A stretch of DNA of 40,749 nt from Acidobacteriota bacterium. GTDB taxonomy: Bacteria > Acidobacteriota > Aminicenantia > Aminicenantales > UBA4085. Of this stretch, positions 24,978 to 33,750 are shown piece after piece. The notes under the pieces are model-generated. The model did no database searches. It was not told where the DNA came from and worked only from the letters and a program-made list of their open reading frames with translations. Where the stretch lies: contig JAQULS010000007.1 in assembly GCA_028749235.1 (NCBI GenBank), positions 1-40,749 of the forward strand. The letters are read 5' to 3'. A program made the translations under genes and the position numbers. Position 1 is the stretch's first letter, and every line of letters begins with the position of its first letter.

Positions 24978-25006
24978 TTGCTTTTGGGTCATCGCTCCGC
25001 TATAGT
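24978..25006 (+). promoter_or_regulatory. Candidate promoter of the symporter gene
   Basis: TTGCTT (24978-24983), a 17-base spacer and TATAGT (25001-25006). Divergent from the CDF promoter; the -35 boxes are 11 bases apart. Confidence 0.6.
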
Positions 25007-25041
25007 GGCTTTCTTCGCATCCCAACCGAAAGGTGTTGTGC

Positions 25042-26262
25042 ATGGCCGCCAAGAAGAACCGGCAGACGCTCTACATCTTCATCGGCATGGCCGTCGGCCT
25101 CTTTTTCGGGGCCGTCTTTCCCGAGATCGGAACCAAGTTCCGGCCGCTATCGCTGATCTTCATCCGGCTGATCAAGTCGATCATCGCCCCCCTTATTTTT
25201 TCCACCATCGTCGTCGGGATCGCCGGGCACAGCGACCTCAAGTCCGTCGGCCGGATGGGCATCAAGGCCCTGGTCTATTTCGAGGTCATCACCACCATCG
25301 CCTTGTTCCTGGGCCTGGGCTTCGTCAACCTGACCCGGCCCGGCGTCGGCGTCCAGCTGGCCTCAGGCGGCGACATGGGCGGCATCACGGCCCAGTCCCG
25401 GAACTTCACGGACGTCATCGTCCACGTCTTTCCCCAGAGCTTCTTCCAGGCGGCGGCGGAGGGCGACATCCTTCAAGTCGTCATCTTCAGCGTCATCTTC
25501 GCCGCGGGCCTGAGCATGGCCCACCACAAGAAAAAGGTCCTCCTCGACGTCCTGGACAGCGTGGCCGAGACGATGTTCAAGTTCACCGGCATCGTCATGC
25601 GCTTCGCCCCCTTCGGCGTCGGCGCGGCCATCGCCGTGGCCGTGGGCAGCAAGGGCCTGGGCGTGCTCGTCCACCTCGGGATGCTCATCCTGACCTTCTA
25701 CGCCTGCGCCATCACCTTCATCGTCTTCATTTTCGGCGCCGTGATCCTGTTCTTCAAGGTGCCCCTCCGGCTGTTCATCCGGGCCGTCAAGGAGCCCGCC
25801 CTGATCGCCTTTTCGACGACGAGCTCCGAGGCGGCCCTGCCCAAGGCCCTCCAGAACATGGAGGCCATGGGCGTGCCGCGGGAAGTGGTGTCCTTCATCC
25901 TCCCGACCGGCTATTCCTTCAACCTGGACGGGACGTCGCTTTACCTGTCCCTGGCTTCGGTCTTCGTGGCCCAGGCCGCCGGCGTCCATCTCGGGTTCGG
26001 CCAGCAGCTGATCATGGTCTTCACCTTGATGCTCACCAGCAAGGGCGTCGCCGGCGTGCCGCGGGCTTCGCTCGTCATTCTGGCCGGCACCCTGGCTTCC
26101 TTCAACCTGCCGCTGGAAGGCGTGGCCATTCTGCTGGGGATCGACGAGCTGGTGGACATGGTCCGGACGACGGTCAATGTCATCGGCAACTGCCTGGCCT
26201 CGGTCGTGGTGGCCAAGTGGGAGAAGAAGTTCACGCCCGCCGAGGCGCCGGACTTCGGCTGA
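25042..26262 (+). CDS. DAACS family Na+/H+:dicarboxylate/amino-acid symporter
   Basis: A 406-aa GltP/DctA-type carrier. Key motifs are the serine-rich hairpin TTSSEAALPKAL and the cation-binding NLDGT within SFNLDGTSLYLS; NLDGT is more like DctA than the NMDGT of glutamate carriers. The hairpin loop near SKGVAGVPRASLVILAGTL is also standard. It takes up C4-dicarboxylates, aspartate or glutamate. The ATG at 25042 follows AAAGGTG. A MenC/racemase-type gene begins 31 bases downstream, so the two are likely cotranscribed. Confidence 0.92.
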   Translation: MAAKKNRQTLYIFIGMAVGLFFGAVFPEIGTKFRPLSLIFIRLIKSIIAPLIFSTIVVGIAGHSDLKSVGRMGIKALVYFEVITTIALFLGLGFVNLTRPGVGVQLASGGDMGGITAQSRNFTDVIVHVFPQSFFQAAAEGDILQVVIFSVIFAAGLSMAHHKKKVLLDVLDSVAETMFKFTGIVMRFAPFGVGAAIAVAVGSKGLGVLVHLGMLILTFYACAITFIVFIFGAVILFFKVPLRLFIRAVKEPALIAFSTTSSEAALPKALQNMEAMGVPREVVSFILPTGYSFNLDGTSLYLSLASVFVAQAAGVHLGFGQQLIMVFTLMLTSKGVAGVPRASLVILAGTLASFNLPLEGVAILLGIDELVDMVRTTVNVIGNCLASVVVAKWEKKFTPAEAPDFG

Positions 26263-26293
26263 TCCGGACCCGGCGGGGAAGAGGGGAGCCGGC

Positions 26294-27412
26294 ATGCGCA
26301 TCGAACGGATCGAGATCCGCCACACCAAGATGGAGCTTGTCTCGGCCTTTGAGACCTCGATGGGCGTGGAGCGCCACGAGGAGCACATCATCGTCCGGGT
26401 CGACGGCGACGGGCTCACCGGCTGGGGGGAAAGCGCCGTCGCGCCGGGTCCTTTTTATTCGTACGAAACCGTGGGCACGGCCTGGCACGCCCTGCGGGAC
26501 TTCCTGATCCCGGCCGTGCTGGGCCGGACCGTGGCCGAGCCAGCCGACGCGGCGGCGCTCTGGTCCCGCGTCCGCGGCCATCGCATGGCCAAGGCCGGGC
26601 TGGAGGCCGCCCTCTGGGACGCCCTGGCCAAGGCCCGCGGCCTGTCCCTGGCGCGGATGCTGGGCGGGGTTCGGGACCGCGTTCCGGTCGGCGTCAGCGT
26701 CGGCTTGCAGGAGAATCCGGAAGCCCTGGTCCGCAAGGTCGGAGCCTACCTCGAGGAAGGCTACGGCCGGATCAAGATCAAGATCGCCCCGGGCCGAGAC
26801 GCCGCCCTGGTCAAGGCCGTGCGGGCCGCTTTCGGGCCCGTCCCTCTCCAAGTCGACGCCAACTCCGCCTACAGCCTGGACGACGCGCCGATCTTCGAGG
26901 CCCTGGACGGCGCGGGCCTCCTGCTCATCGAACAGCCTTTGAGCCACGAGGACATCTTCGACCACGCCAAGCTGCAAGCGCGGCTCCGCACCCCGATCTG
27001 CCTGGACGAGAGCATCCATTCCGCGGCCGACGCCCGGGCCGCCGTGGAGATGAAAAGCTGCCGGGTCATCAACATCAAGCCGGGCCGGGTCGGCGGTCTC
27101 CTGGAATCGGCGGCCATCCACGACTATTGCGCCGGCCGGGGGCTCCCCGTCTGGCACGGCGGCATGCTCGAGTCGGGCATCGGCCGGGCGGCCAACGTGG
27201 CCCTGGCCTCTCTCCCGAACTTCACTCTGCCCGGCGACATCTCGGCCAGCCGGCGCTACTTCAAGCAGGACATCGTCGAGCCGGAGTTCGTCCTGGGGCC
27301 GGGCTCGACCCTGGCCGTGCCTACGGGGCCGGGCATCGGAGTCGAAGTCGTGCCCGACAGACTGGCCCGGGTCACCGAGCGCATCGAGACATTCCGGGCG
27401 GAAGCGATTTAA
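26294..27412 (+). CDS. o-Succinylbenzoate synthase / N-acylamino-acid racemase (MenC type 2)
   Basis: A 372-aa enolase-superfamily enzyme. The catalytic pair is in RIKIKIAPG (Lys161, Lys163) and INIKPGRVGG (Lys262); metal ligands are Asp188 in QVDANSA, Glu213 in LLIEQPL and Asp238 in ICLDESIHS. The numbering is nearly the same as in Amycolatopsis OSBS/NAAAR. HGGMLESGIGRAANVALASL near the C-terminus is typical. This family makes o-succinylbenzoate for menaquinone, racemises N-acyl or N-succinyl amino acids, or both. No other men gene is seen nearby, and the upstream gene is a dicarboxylate/amino-acid symporter, so the racemase role deserves weight. GAGGGGAG precedes the start. Confidence 0.88.
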   Translation: MRIERIEIRHTKMELVSAFETSMGVERHEEHIIVRVDGDGLTGWGESAVAPGPFYSYETVGTAWHALRDFLIPAVLGRTVAEPADAAALWSRVRGHRMAKAGLEAALWDALAKARGLSLARMLGGVRDRVPVGVSVGLQENPEALVRKVGAYLEEGYGRIKIKIAPGRDAALVKAVRAAFGPVPLQVDANSAYSLDDAPIFEALDGAGLLLIEQPLSHEDIFDHAKLQARLRTPICLDESIHSAADARAAVEMKSCRVINIKPGRVGGLLESAAIHDYCAGRGLPVWHGGMLESGIGRAANVALASLPNFTLPGDISASRRYFKQDIVEPEFVLGPGSTLAVPTGPGIGVEVVPDRLARVTERIETFRAEAI

Positions 27413-27413
27413 T

Positions 27414-27511
27414 CGATACATTCGCGGCGCCAAACCCCGATTTTAAAATCGGGGTTATAAGCGCCGCTCAGTATTAACCCTACAAAGCCCGGGGTTTCGA
27501 ACGGGTTTATT
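27414..27511 (+). repeat. 98-bp double-hairpin repeat, copy 1
   Basis: It begins one base after the stop of the MenC-type gene. It is about 90% identical to 30194-30291 in the same orientation. Hairpin 1 has outer arms GCGGCGC/GCGCCGC (27424-27430, 27461-27467) and a perfect 24-base inner palindrome at 27433-27456. Hairpin 2 has AAGCCCG/CGGGTTT (27485-27491, 27502-27508) and is followed by TATTTT, so it could act as a weak terminator. Differences between the copies fall mostly in loops or keep pairing. Confidence 0.75.
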
Positions 27512-27549
27512 TTCCCATCCCCCGAAGATGGAGAGAAACGCGGTTTCCG

Positions 27550-28416
27550 TCAGATGGAGATGACGACGCCGAGCCGCACCGAGCATCCCGAAAGATCGAG
27601 CTTGGCCTGGGTCGGCTTCAGCTCGGAATCCGGCGTCCCATCGTATACCTCGACGGCGGGAAAGCCGCTGGCCGGGATTTCGATGCGATACAGGGTCCCG
27701 CTTGTTTTTTCCGTAAAATCGCCGTCGGAGATCGTCAGGGTTCCGGTCAGCTTCCCGCACTTGGCGTAGCGGCCGGTGACTTCGAGCAGCAGCCCGATCG
27801 AGCGGGACAATTGATATTCCAGGGCCGCCGCGCCGAAAACACCGAAGCCCGTGCCCGTGGTCTTGTTCTCCCAGGTGACGGAGTAAGTCCCTTCGTCGAG
27901 CTCCCAGAAGGTCGAGGCGCGGGCGAAGTGAATCTCCGGTCCTCCCGAAAGGACGACGGCCATCCGGGGCGAAACCGGGATGGTCCCGAAGACTCCGATC
28001 CGGAGCGGGATGGAACCGAAGGCCGGCCGGGCGGTCTGGGTCTCGGAATAGTCAAAGGATTGATATTCAAAGAGGATGGCGCTTTCGCGGCTGGCGTTGA
28101 TGTACCCTATGCCGAGCCCGATCCCCAGGGTGCGCGTGAGGTGATAGATAAAGTCGGCTCCGGCCTCCGGACCGATGCGGGCGGGGCTGAACGTCCCGCT
28201 GACCGAGAATCCGGACAGGCCCGCGATAGTATTGTAGTAATCGGTGTACCCTTGCATGCCCTCATTGATGTCCCCGCCCGAAAAAAAATATCCCGGGCCG
28301 CCGTAGAGGCGGATGGTGAACCGGCTGAAGTCGCCGGCGGCGGCGGGGGAGGCGAGCCCGAGGGCGGCCAGAACCAAAACGGCCGGAACCGCGGCCGTCG
28401 CTTTGCGTCGGATCAT
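27550..28416 (-). CDS. Exported beta-barrel-like outer membrane protein
   Basis: A 288-aa protein with a signal peptide ending SPAAAG and a beta-rich body: alternating strands such as FTIRLYGGPGYFFSGGD, GIGLGIGYINAS, MAVVLSGGPEIHFA and LGVVISI at the C-terminus. The pattern fits a small OmpW/opacity-type barrel of the outer membrane. No family can be named with certainty. AAGGAG lies 6 bases before the ATG at 28416, which decides the start over two upstream in-frame ATGs. It is divergent from the phosphate transport pair. Confidence 0.7.
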   Translation of the reverse strand: MIRRKATAAVPAVLVLAALGLASPAAAGDFSRFTIRLYGGPGYFFSGGDINEGMQGYTDYYNTIAGLSGFSVSGTFSPARIGPEAGADFIYHLTRTLGIGLGIGYINASRESAILFEYQSFDYSETQTARPAFGSIPLRIGVFGTIPVSPRMAVVLSGGPEIHFARASTFWELDEGTYSVTWENKTTGTGFGVFGAAALEYQLSRSIGLLLEVTGRYAKCGKLTGTLTISDGDFTEKTSGTLYRIEIPASGFPAVEVYDGTPDSELKPTQAKLDLSGCSVRLGVVISI

Positions 28417-28445
28417 GAAACGCTCCTTTCTCATCCTCGGCTCCC

Positions 28446-28475
28446 ATTGTCGGCGTCCGGAGCGGCACCTGTCAA
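28446..28475 (-). promoter_or_regulatory. Candidate promoter of the beta-barrel gene
   Basis: On the minus strand TTGACA (28470-28475), an 18-base spacer and GACAAT (28446-28451). Confidence 0.5.
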
Positions 28476-28482
28476 GGCCGGC

Positions 28483-28511
28483 TTGCAATCGCGCGGCCGA
28501 ATCAATAAAAT
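28483..28511 (+). promoter_or_regulatory. Candidate promoter of the DUF47-PiT operon
   Basis: TTGCAA (28483-28488), a 17-base spacer and TAAAAT (28506-28511). The leader would be about 12 bases and carries GAGG at 28521-28524. Confidence 0.65.
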
Positions 28512-28529
28512 GCGTCCTTCGAGGCTGTC

Positions 28530-29156
28530 ATGAAATTCCTTCTCCCCAAAGAACCGGCGTTCTCCGAGAACTTCCAGAAAATGGCCGTCGCCCTGACCGA
28601 GATCACGGCCGTCTTCCAGGAATTCGCCCGCGACTTCAAGGATTGCGAAGGCTATTGGCGGAAGACCAAATCCATCGAGCACAAGGCCGACGAAATCGCC
28701 CACGGCATCATCAGCCTGATCAACAAGAGCTTCATCACCCCCTTCGACCGGGAAGACATCTACCAGCTCATCCACGAGTTCGACGACATCATCGACCTCA
28801 TCGAAAACACCGTCCACAACATCTATCTCTACGACGTCTGCGACAAGAAGCCCTTCATCGACGAGTTCGCCCATCTCGTCGGCCGGGCCACCCTGGCCCT
28901 CAACCGGCTGGTGGCCGAGGTCTTCCGCCAGCAGAAGTACACCGAGCCGATGTGGAAGCTGATCCGGGAGCTGCACGACCTGGAGGACGAGGGCGACATG
29001 GTCTACCAGCGCTCCCTCCGGCTCCTCTTCCAGGAGGAAAAGGACCCCATCGCGGTCATCAAGTGGAAGGACATCCTGGGGACGCTCGAGCACATCATGG
29101 ATGTCTTCCAGAACATGAGCAACACCATCGAGGGGATCGTGGTCAAGGGCAGTTAG
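28530..29156 (+). CDS. DUF47 (PhoU-like) phosphate transport regulator
   Basis: A 208-aa all-helical protein. Metal-binding-like acidic motifs EHKADEIAHGI, FDREDIYQL and LHDLEDEGDMVYQ match the PhoU-like DUF47 family that is nearly always encoded with PiT carriers. It likely controls the activity of the carrier encoded 2 bases downstream, on the cytoplasmic side. A promoter and GAGG lie directly upstream. Confidence 0.93.
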   Translation: MKFLLPKEPAFSENFQKMAVALTEITAVFQEFARDFKDCEGYWRKTKSIEHKADEIAHGIISLINKSFITPFDREDIYQLIHEFDDIIDLIENTVHNIYLYDVCDKKPFIDEFAHLVGRATLALNRLVAEVFRQQKYTEPMWKLIRELHDLEDEGDMVYQRSLRLLFQEEKDPIAVIKWKDILGTLEHIMDVFQNMSNTIEGIVVKGS

Positions 29157-29158
29157 CC

Positions 29159-30160
29159 ATGACCTTCGGCTTCGGGCTTGTCGTCTTCATCATCGCCGTA
29201 GCCCTGGCTTTCGACTTCACCAACGGCATGCACGACGCGGCCAACTCCGTGGCCACCATCGTCTCGACCCGGGTCCTGTCCCCCAAGCGGGCCGTCATCT
29301 GGGCCGCCTTCTTCAATTTCGTGGCTTTCCTGATCTTCGGCACGGCCGTGGCCAAGACCATCGGCAGCGGGTTGGTCGACATCTCCATCGTCGACCCGGT
29401 GATGATCCTGTGCGGCCTGTTGGGCGCCATCGCTTGGAACCTCCTGACCTGGTGGTGGGGCCTGCCCTCCAGCTCGTCCCATTCCCTGATGGGCGGCTAC
29501 CTGGGCGCGGCCGTGGCCAAGGCCGGCTTCGGAGTGGTCATCGTTTCCGGCTGGATCAAGATCGCCGTTTTCATCGTCCTGGCGCCCATGATCGGCATGG
29601 TCCTGGGATTCATCCTGGAAATCCTGATGACCTGGGTCATGCATCGCCAGCCGCTGGCGGTCGTCAACGTCTGGTCCAAGCGGATGCAGTTTCTCTCGGC
29701 GGCCCTTTACAGCTTAGGCCACGGCGGCAACGACGCCCAGAAAACCATGGGCATCATCGCCAGCTTGATCTATTCGTCGGGCCACATGAAGGAGTTTCAC
29801 ATCCCGCTCTGGATCGTCCTGTCGGCTCATACCGCCATCGCCATGGGGACGCTCTCGGGCGGCTGGCGGATCGTCAAGACCATGGGCCAGGGGATCGTCA
29901 AGCTGCGTCCCCTCGACGGCTTCTGCGCCGAGACGGCCAGCGCGGTCTCGATCTTCACCGCCACCCACCTGGGCGTTCCCGTCTCTACGACCCACGTCAT
30001 CACCGGGGCGGTGGCCGGCGTGGGCGCGGCCAAGAACGCGGCCGCCGTCAAGTGGCAAGTCACTTTTAAAATCATCTGGGGCTGGATCTTCACCATCCCC
30101 GTCGCGGCCATGATCGGTGCCGTCCTCTACAAGGCCATTTCGCTCGCAGCCGGGCTCTGA
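29159..30160 (+). CDS. pit: PiT family inorganic phosphate transporter
   Basis: A 333-aa membrane protein with about 10 TM segments. The two PiT signatures are present: FDFTNGMHDAANSVATIVST near the N-terminus and SLGHGGNDAQKTMGII in the second half, with PSSSSHSLMGGYLGA between and GVPVSTTHVITGAV near the end. It moves phosphate with Na+ or H+, probably as a metal-phosphate. It starts 2 bases after the DUF47 stop. The ATG at 29159 is chosen because the first TM follows at once. Confidence 0.95.
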   Translation: MTFGFGLVVFIIAVALAFDFTNGMHDAANSVATIVSTRVLSPKRAVIWAAFFNFVAFLIFGTAVAKTIGSGLVDISIVDPVMILCGLLGAIAWNLLTWWWGLPSSSSHSLMGGYLGAAVAKAGFGVVIVSGWIKIAVFIVLAPMIGMVLGFILEILMTWVMHRQPLAVVNVWSKRMQFLSAALYSLGHGGNDAQKTMGIIASLIYSSGHMKEFHIPLWIVLSAHTAIAMGTLSGGWRIVKTMGQGIVKLRPLDGFCAETASAVSIFTATHLGVPVSTTHVITGAVAGVGAAKNAAAVKWQVTFKIIWGWIFTIPVAAMIGAVLYKAISLAAGL

Positions 30161-30193
30161 TCTTGCCCGTCCGGCCTCTCCTTCTCCCGCCGC

Positions 30194-30291
30194 CGATACA
30201 TGCGCGGCGTCCAACCCCGATTTTCAAATCGGGATTATAAGCGCCGCTCGGTATCAACCCTGCAAAGCCCGGGGCATCGAACGGGTTTATT
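30194..30291 (+). repeat. 98-bp double-hairpin repeat, copy 2
   Basis: About 90% identical to 27414-27511 and in the same orientation. It starts 33 bases after the PiT stop codon. The outer stem here has one G-U-type change (GCGGCGT), the inner palindrome has one unpaired end, and the hairpin 2 loop differs by two bases while the stem is unchanged. The -35 box of the next gene overlaps its last bases. Confidence 0.75.
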
Positions 30292-30318
30292 GAATTCCCC
30301 CGCGGACTGCGATAGATT
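30290..30318 (+). promoter_or_regulatory. Candidate promoter of the glutaminase-like gene
   Basis: TTGAAT (30290-30295), a 17-base spacer and TAGATT (30313-30318). The -35 box overlaps the end of the 98-bp repeat. Confidence 0.55.
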
Positions 30319-30343
30319 GGCTCCTGATCTTCCGGAGGTACCC

Positions 30344-32428
30344 ATGTCCCGTTCGATCGTCCTGGCCGGATGCGCGGCCATCCTTCTGACCGCGGGCCTC
30401 GCCCTCGCCGGAGCCGAGACGTTCCGCCCGCCGTCCGTCCCCCTCATCACCCACGATCCCTATTTCAGCATCTGGTCGGCCGCCGACAGGCTGACCGACG
30501 AATGGCCCAAGCACTGGACCGGCCGCACGCAGGCCCTGTCCGCGCTGGTCCGGATCGACGGCCGGCCCTACCGCGTCATCGGCCCGTCCCCGGGCGCCGT
30601 CCCGGCTTTGAACCAGACGGGGCTGGAGATATTCCCGACCCGTACGGCCTATACCTTCCGCGACGCAGGGATCGAGCTGACCGCTGATTTCCTGTCGCCT
30701 CTGCTGGCCGGAGACCTGGATATCCTGTCCCGGCCCGCGAGCTATGTGACGTTCACCGTTCGGGCCACGGACGGACGCCCGCACGATGTGGCCATCTATT
30801 TCGACGCCTCGAGCGAGATCGCGGTCGACCAGACGTCGCAAAGCGTCGTCTGGTCGCGCCTGCGGCTGGACGGCCTGGAGGCGCTGGCCATCGGAACCCG
30901 CGACCAGCCGGTGCTGGCCCGCAAGGGCGACGATCTGCGGATCGACTGGGGCTATTTCTATCTGGGCGTCCCGGACGGTTCGGGCGTTCAGACGCGCCTG
31001 GCTTTGGCGGATGTCTCGCGCGGCGCCTTCCTGGACGGCGGCCGCCTGCCGGTCCGTGATGAAACGGCCATGCCGCGTCCGGTCCGCGACGGCTATCCCG
31101 TGGCCGCCGCCGCCTTCGATCTGGGCTCCGTCGCGGCCGCTCCCGTCTCCCGCCGGGTCATCCTGGCCTATGACGACCAGTTCTCGATCGAGTACTTCTT
31201 CCGCAAGCTGCGGCCGTACTGGCGGCGCGGCGGCTGGCAGGCCTCGGATCTTCTGGAGGCCGCCAACCGCGAATACGGCGCCCTCGTCGAGCGCTGCCGC
31301 CGCTTCGACACCGAGCTCATGGCCGACCTGACCGCCTCGGGCGGGCCCAAGTACGCCCTTCTCGGAGCTCTGTCCTACCGGCAGTCGCTGGCCGCCCATA
31401 AGCTGGCCGCCGATATCGACGGCACGCCCCTCTTCTTCGCCAAGGAGAACTTCAGCAACGGCTGCATTTCGACCGTCGACGTCATCTATCCCGCGGCGCC
31501 GATGTACCTTCTCTTCAATCCCGCCCTGGTGCGGGCCATGCTGACGCCCGTCTTCGAGTACAGCCGGCTCGGGGAATGGAAGTTCCCCTTCGCCCCCCAT
31601 GACGTGGGAACGTATCCGCTGGCCAACGGCCAGGTCTACGGCGGCGGCGCCAAGACCGAGGAGGATCAGATGCCGGTCGAGGAGAGCGGCAACATGATCC
31701 TGCTGGCGGCCGCCCTGGCCAAGGCCGAGGGCACGCCCGCCTATGCCCTGCGCTACTGGGACAAGATCAAGACCTGGGCCGAATATCTCAAGGCCAAGGG
31801 CCTCGACCCGGAGAACCAGCTCTGCACGGACGACTTCGCCGGGCACCTGGCCCACAACGCCAACCTGTCGCTCAAGGCCATCCTGGCCCTGCGGGCCTAC
31901 GCCGACCTGTGCGAGAAGACCGGCAAAAAGGCGGAGGCGGCCTCGTTCAAGGCCCTGGCCGGAAGCTTCGCCTCCCAGTGGGTGAAAATGGCCGACGACG
32001 GCGATCACTACCGCCTGGCCTTCGACAAGCCCGGCACCTGGAGCCAGAAGTACAACCTGGTCTGGGATAAGCTGCTCGGCTACAACCTCTTCCCGGCCGA
32101 GGTGTCCCGCAAGGAGTTGGCCTACTACCGCAAGGTCCAGGCGCCCTACGGCCTGCCCCTCGACAACCGCAAGGAATACACCAAGCTCGACTGGATCTTC
32201 TGGACGGCGACCATGGCCGCCACACCCGGCGAGTTCGCCGGCTTCCTGGATCCCGTATATAGTTGGGTGAACACCACGGCCGACCGGGTGCCGCTGACGG
32301 ATTGGTATTGGACCAACACAGGCCGCAAGGCCGGATTCCAGGCCAGGTCCGTCGTCGGCGGCGTCCTGATCAAGATGCTGGCCGATCCGGCCCTGGCGGC
32401 CAAATGGGCCGGCAAGGCTGGAAAATAG
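30344..32428 (+). CDS. Exported GtaA-like glutaminase (DUF4964/5127/4965/1793 type)
   Basis: A 694-aa protein with a signal peptide ending ALAGA. FRPPSVPLITHDPYFSIWSA starts the mature part, exactly as in the glutaminase A family of fungi and bacteria. Further family segments are LFFAKENFSNGCISTVDVIY and GTYPLANGQVYGG, then MPVEESGNMILL in the helical C-terminal domain. Relatives hydrolyse glutamine to glutamate outside the cell; sequence alone does not prove the substrate here. GGAGG precedes the ATG at 30344. A lipoprotein gene follows after 31 bases. Confidence 0.85.
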   Translation: MSRSIVLAGCAAILLTAGLALAGAETFRPPSVPLITHDPYFSIWSAADRLTDEWPKHWTGRTQALSALVRIDGRPYRVIGPSPGAVPALNQTGLEIFPTRTAYTFRDAGIELTADFLSPLLAGDLDILSRPASYVTFTVRATDGRPHDVAIYFDASSEIAVDQTSQSVVWSRLRLDGLEALAIGTRDQPVLARKGDDLRIDWGYFYLGVPDGSGVQTRLALADVSRGAFLDGGRLPVRDETAMPRPVRDGYPVAAAAFDLGSVAAAPVSRRVILAYDDQFSIEYFFRKLRPYWRRGGWQASDLLEAANREYGALVERCRRFDTELMADLTASGGPKYALLGALSYRQSLAAHKLAADIDGTPLFFAKENFSNGCISTVDVIYPAAPMYLLFNPALVRAMLTPVFEYSRLGEWKFPFAPHDVGTYPLANGQVYGGGAKTEEDQMPVEESGNMILLAAALAKAEGTPAYALRYWDKIKTWAEYLKAKGLDPENQLCTDDFAGHLAHNANLSLKAILALRAYADLCEKTGKKAEAASFKALAGSFASQWVKMADDGDHYRLAFDKPGTWSQKYNLVWDKLLGYNLFPAEVSRKELAYYRKVQAPYGLPLDNRKEYTKLDWIFWTATMAATPGEFAGFLDPVYSWVNTTADRVPLTDWYWTNTGRKAGFQARSVVGGVLIKMLADPALAAKWAGKAGK

Positions 32429-32459
32429 CGGACGAAGGCCCGCCGAGGAGAAATATTCC

Positions 32460-33719
32460 ATGATACGCAAAGCACTCGTCATCGTCGCGGCCGCGGCCGC
32501 TCTGGCCGGCTGCTCCAAGCCCCCGGCCGAAACGCCGGTCGACACGACAACCGCCGCGGTTGCATCCGGAGGCGCCATGTTCAAGGACGACGTCGAATTT
32601 CTCAAGGCCCATACCAAGGTCGAAGTTCTGACCGACGCGACGGGGCAGGCCCAGGTCGCGGTCAATCCCGACCTGCAGGGCCGGGTCATGACCAGCACGG
32701 CCGGCGGCCCCGGGGGGCCGAGCTTCGGCTGGATCAACCGGGCCGTCCTGGCCTCGGGCGAGAACAGCCTCCACATGAACGCCTTCGGGGGAGAGGACCG
32801 CTTCTGGCTGGGTCCGGAGGGCGGCCAGTTCTCGATCTTCTTCAAGAAGGGCGATTCTTTCGACCTCGATCACTGGTTCACCCCGCCTCCGATCAACGTG
32901 GGGACCTTCCCGGTGACCGAGAAGAGCGCGGACCGGATCGTCTTCCGGGCCCCGATGAAGCTTCAGAACTACTCGGGCACGGCTTTCGATCTTGAGGTCG
33001 TCCGCGCCGTGAACCTCCTCAAGAAGGAGGACCTCGCGGCCCTGGGGCTGGATGTCCCGGCCGGGGTTTCCTGGGTGGCCTTCGAATCGGCCAACGAGAT
33101 CACCAACACGGGGAAGGCGGCCTGGATCAAGGATACCGGCCTGCTGTCGATCTGGATCCTGGGCATGTTCACGCCTTCGCCCGCGATGACCATTGTGGCG
33201 CCCTTCCGGGCCGGCGCGGAGAGCGAACTCGGCACGATCGTCAACGACGCCTACTTCGGCAAAGTCCCGGCCGACCGCCTGGTCGTGGACCCGGACCGGA
33301 GCGTCATCTACTTCAAGGGCGACGGCGTCTACCGGAGCAAGATCGGTTTGACGCCGCGGCGGGCGGCCGAGTTCATCGGCAGCTATGACGCGGCCGGCCG
33401 GGTTCTGACCCTGGTCAAGACAACGGTCGATCCGGCGGGCGATTACGTCAACTCGATGTGGGAGATCCAGAAGGAGCCGTTCCGCGGCGACGCGGTCAAC
33501 TCCTACAACGACGGCCCTTCCGCCCCGGGCGCCAAGCCGCTCGGCCCCTTCTACGAGCTGGAGACGTCTTCGCCGGCGGCGGCCCTGGCTCCCGGAGCCA
33601 AGCTCGCCCATCGCCACGTGACGATGCACTTCCAGGGCGACGAAGCGGCGCTGGACGGGATCGCCCGCAAGGCGCTGGGAGTCGGCCTGGACGCGATCAA
33701 GGCCGCGTTCGGAAAATAA
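32460..33719 (+). CDS. Lipoprotein resembling DUF6786 proteins
   Basis: A 419-aa lipoprotein with the lipobox LAGC (Cys18). The body is beta-rich (GRVMTSTAGGPGGPSFGWIN, HMNAFGGEDRFWLGPEGGQF, FVPVTEK-like strands, FESANEITNTG) and resembles the DUF6786 family, probably a sugar-binding or mutarotase-like fold; I am not certain of the family. The last residues (MHFQGDEAALDGIARKALG) are helical. It follows the glutaminase gene by 31 bases with GAGGAG upstream, so it is probably cotranscribed and may assist uptake or degradation at the outer membrane. Confidence 0.75.
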   Translation: MIRKALVIVAAAAALAGCSKPPAETPVDTTTAAVASGGAMFKDDVEFLKAHTKVEVLTDATGQAQVAVNPDLQGRVMTSTAGGPGGPSFGWINRAVLASGENSLHMNAFGGEDRFWLGPEGGQFSIFFKKGDSFDLDHWFTPPPINVGTFPVTEKSADRIVFRAPMKLQNYSGTAFDLEVVRAVNLLKKEDLAALGLDVPAGVSWVAFESANEITNTGKAAWIKDTGLLSIWILGMFTPSPAMTIVAPFRAGAESELGTIVNDAYFGKVPADRLVVDPDRSVIYFKGDGVYRSKIGLTPRRAAEFIGSYDAAGRVLTLVKTTVDPAGDYVNSMWEIQKEPFRGDAVNSYNDGPSAPGAKPLGPFYELETSSPAAALAPGAKLAHRHVTMHFQGDEAALDGIARKALGVGLDAIKAAFGK

Positions 33720-33750
33720 GCCCATCCCCCGAAACGGGAGCCAAGCCGAT

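Noticed and set aside
21700-25005. Very long plus-strand open frame (about 1100 codons) across the APC and CDF genes
   Set aside because: It is antisense to two well-recognised transporters, is rich in Asp/Gly/Gln/His as expected for GC-rich antisense frames, and matches no family.
27485-27508. GGTTTCGAACGGG as a tRNA T-arm
   Set aside because: No acceptor stem, anticodon arm or D arm can be formed around it; it belongs to the repeat's second hairpin.
30287-32845. 852-codon minus-strand frame opposite the glutaminase and lipoprotein genes
   Set aside because: Shadow of two genes with good starts, signals and family motifs.
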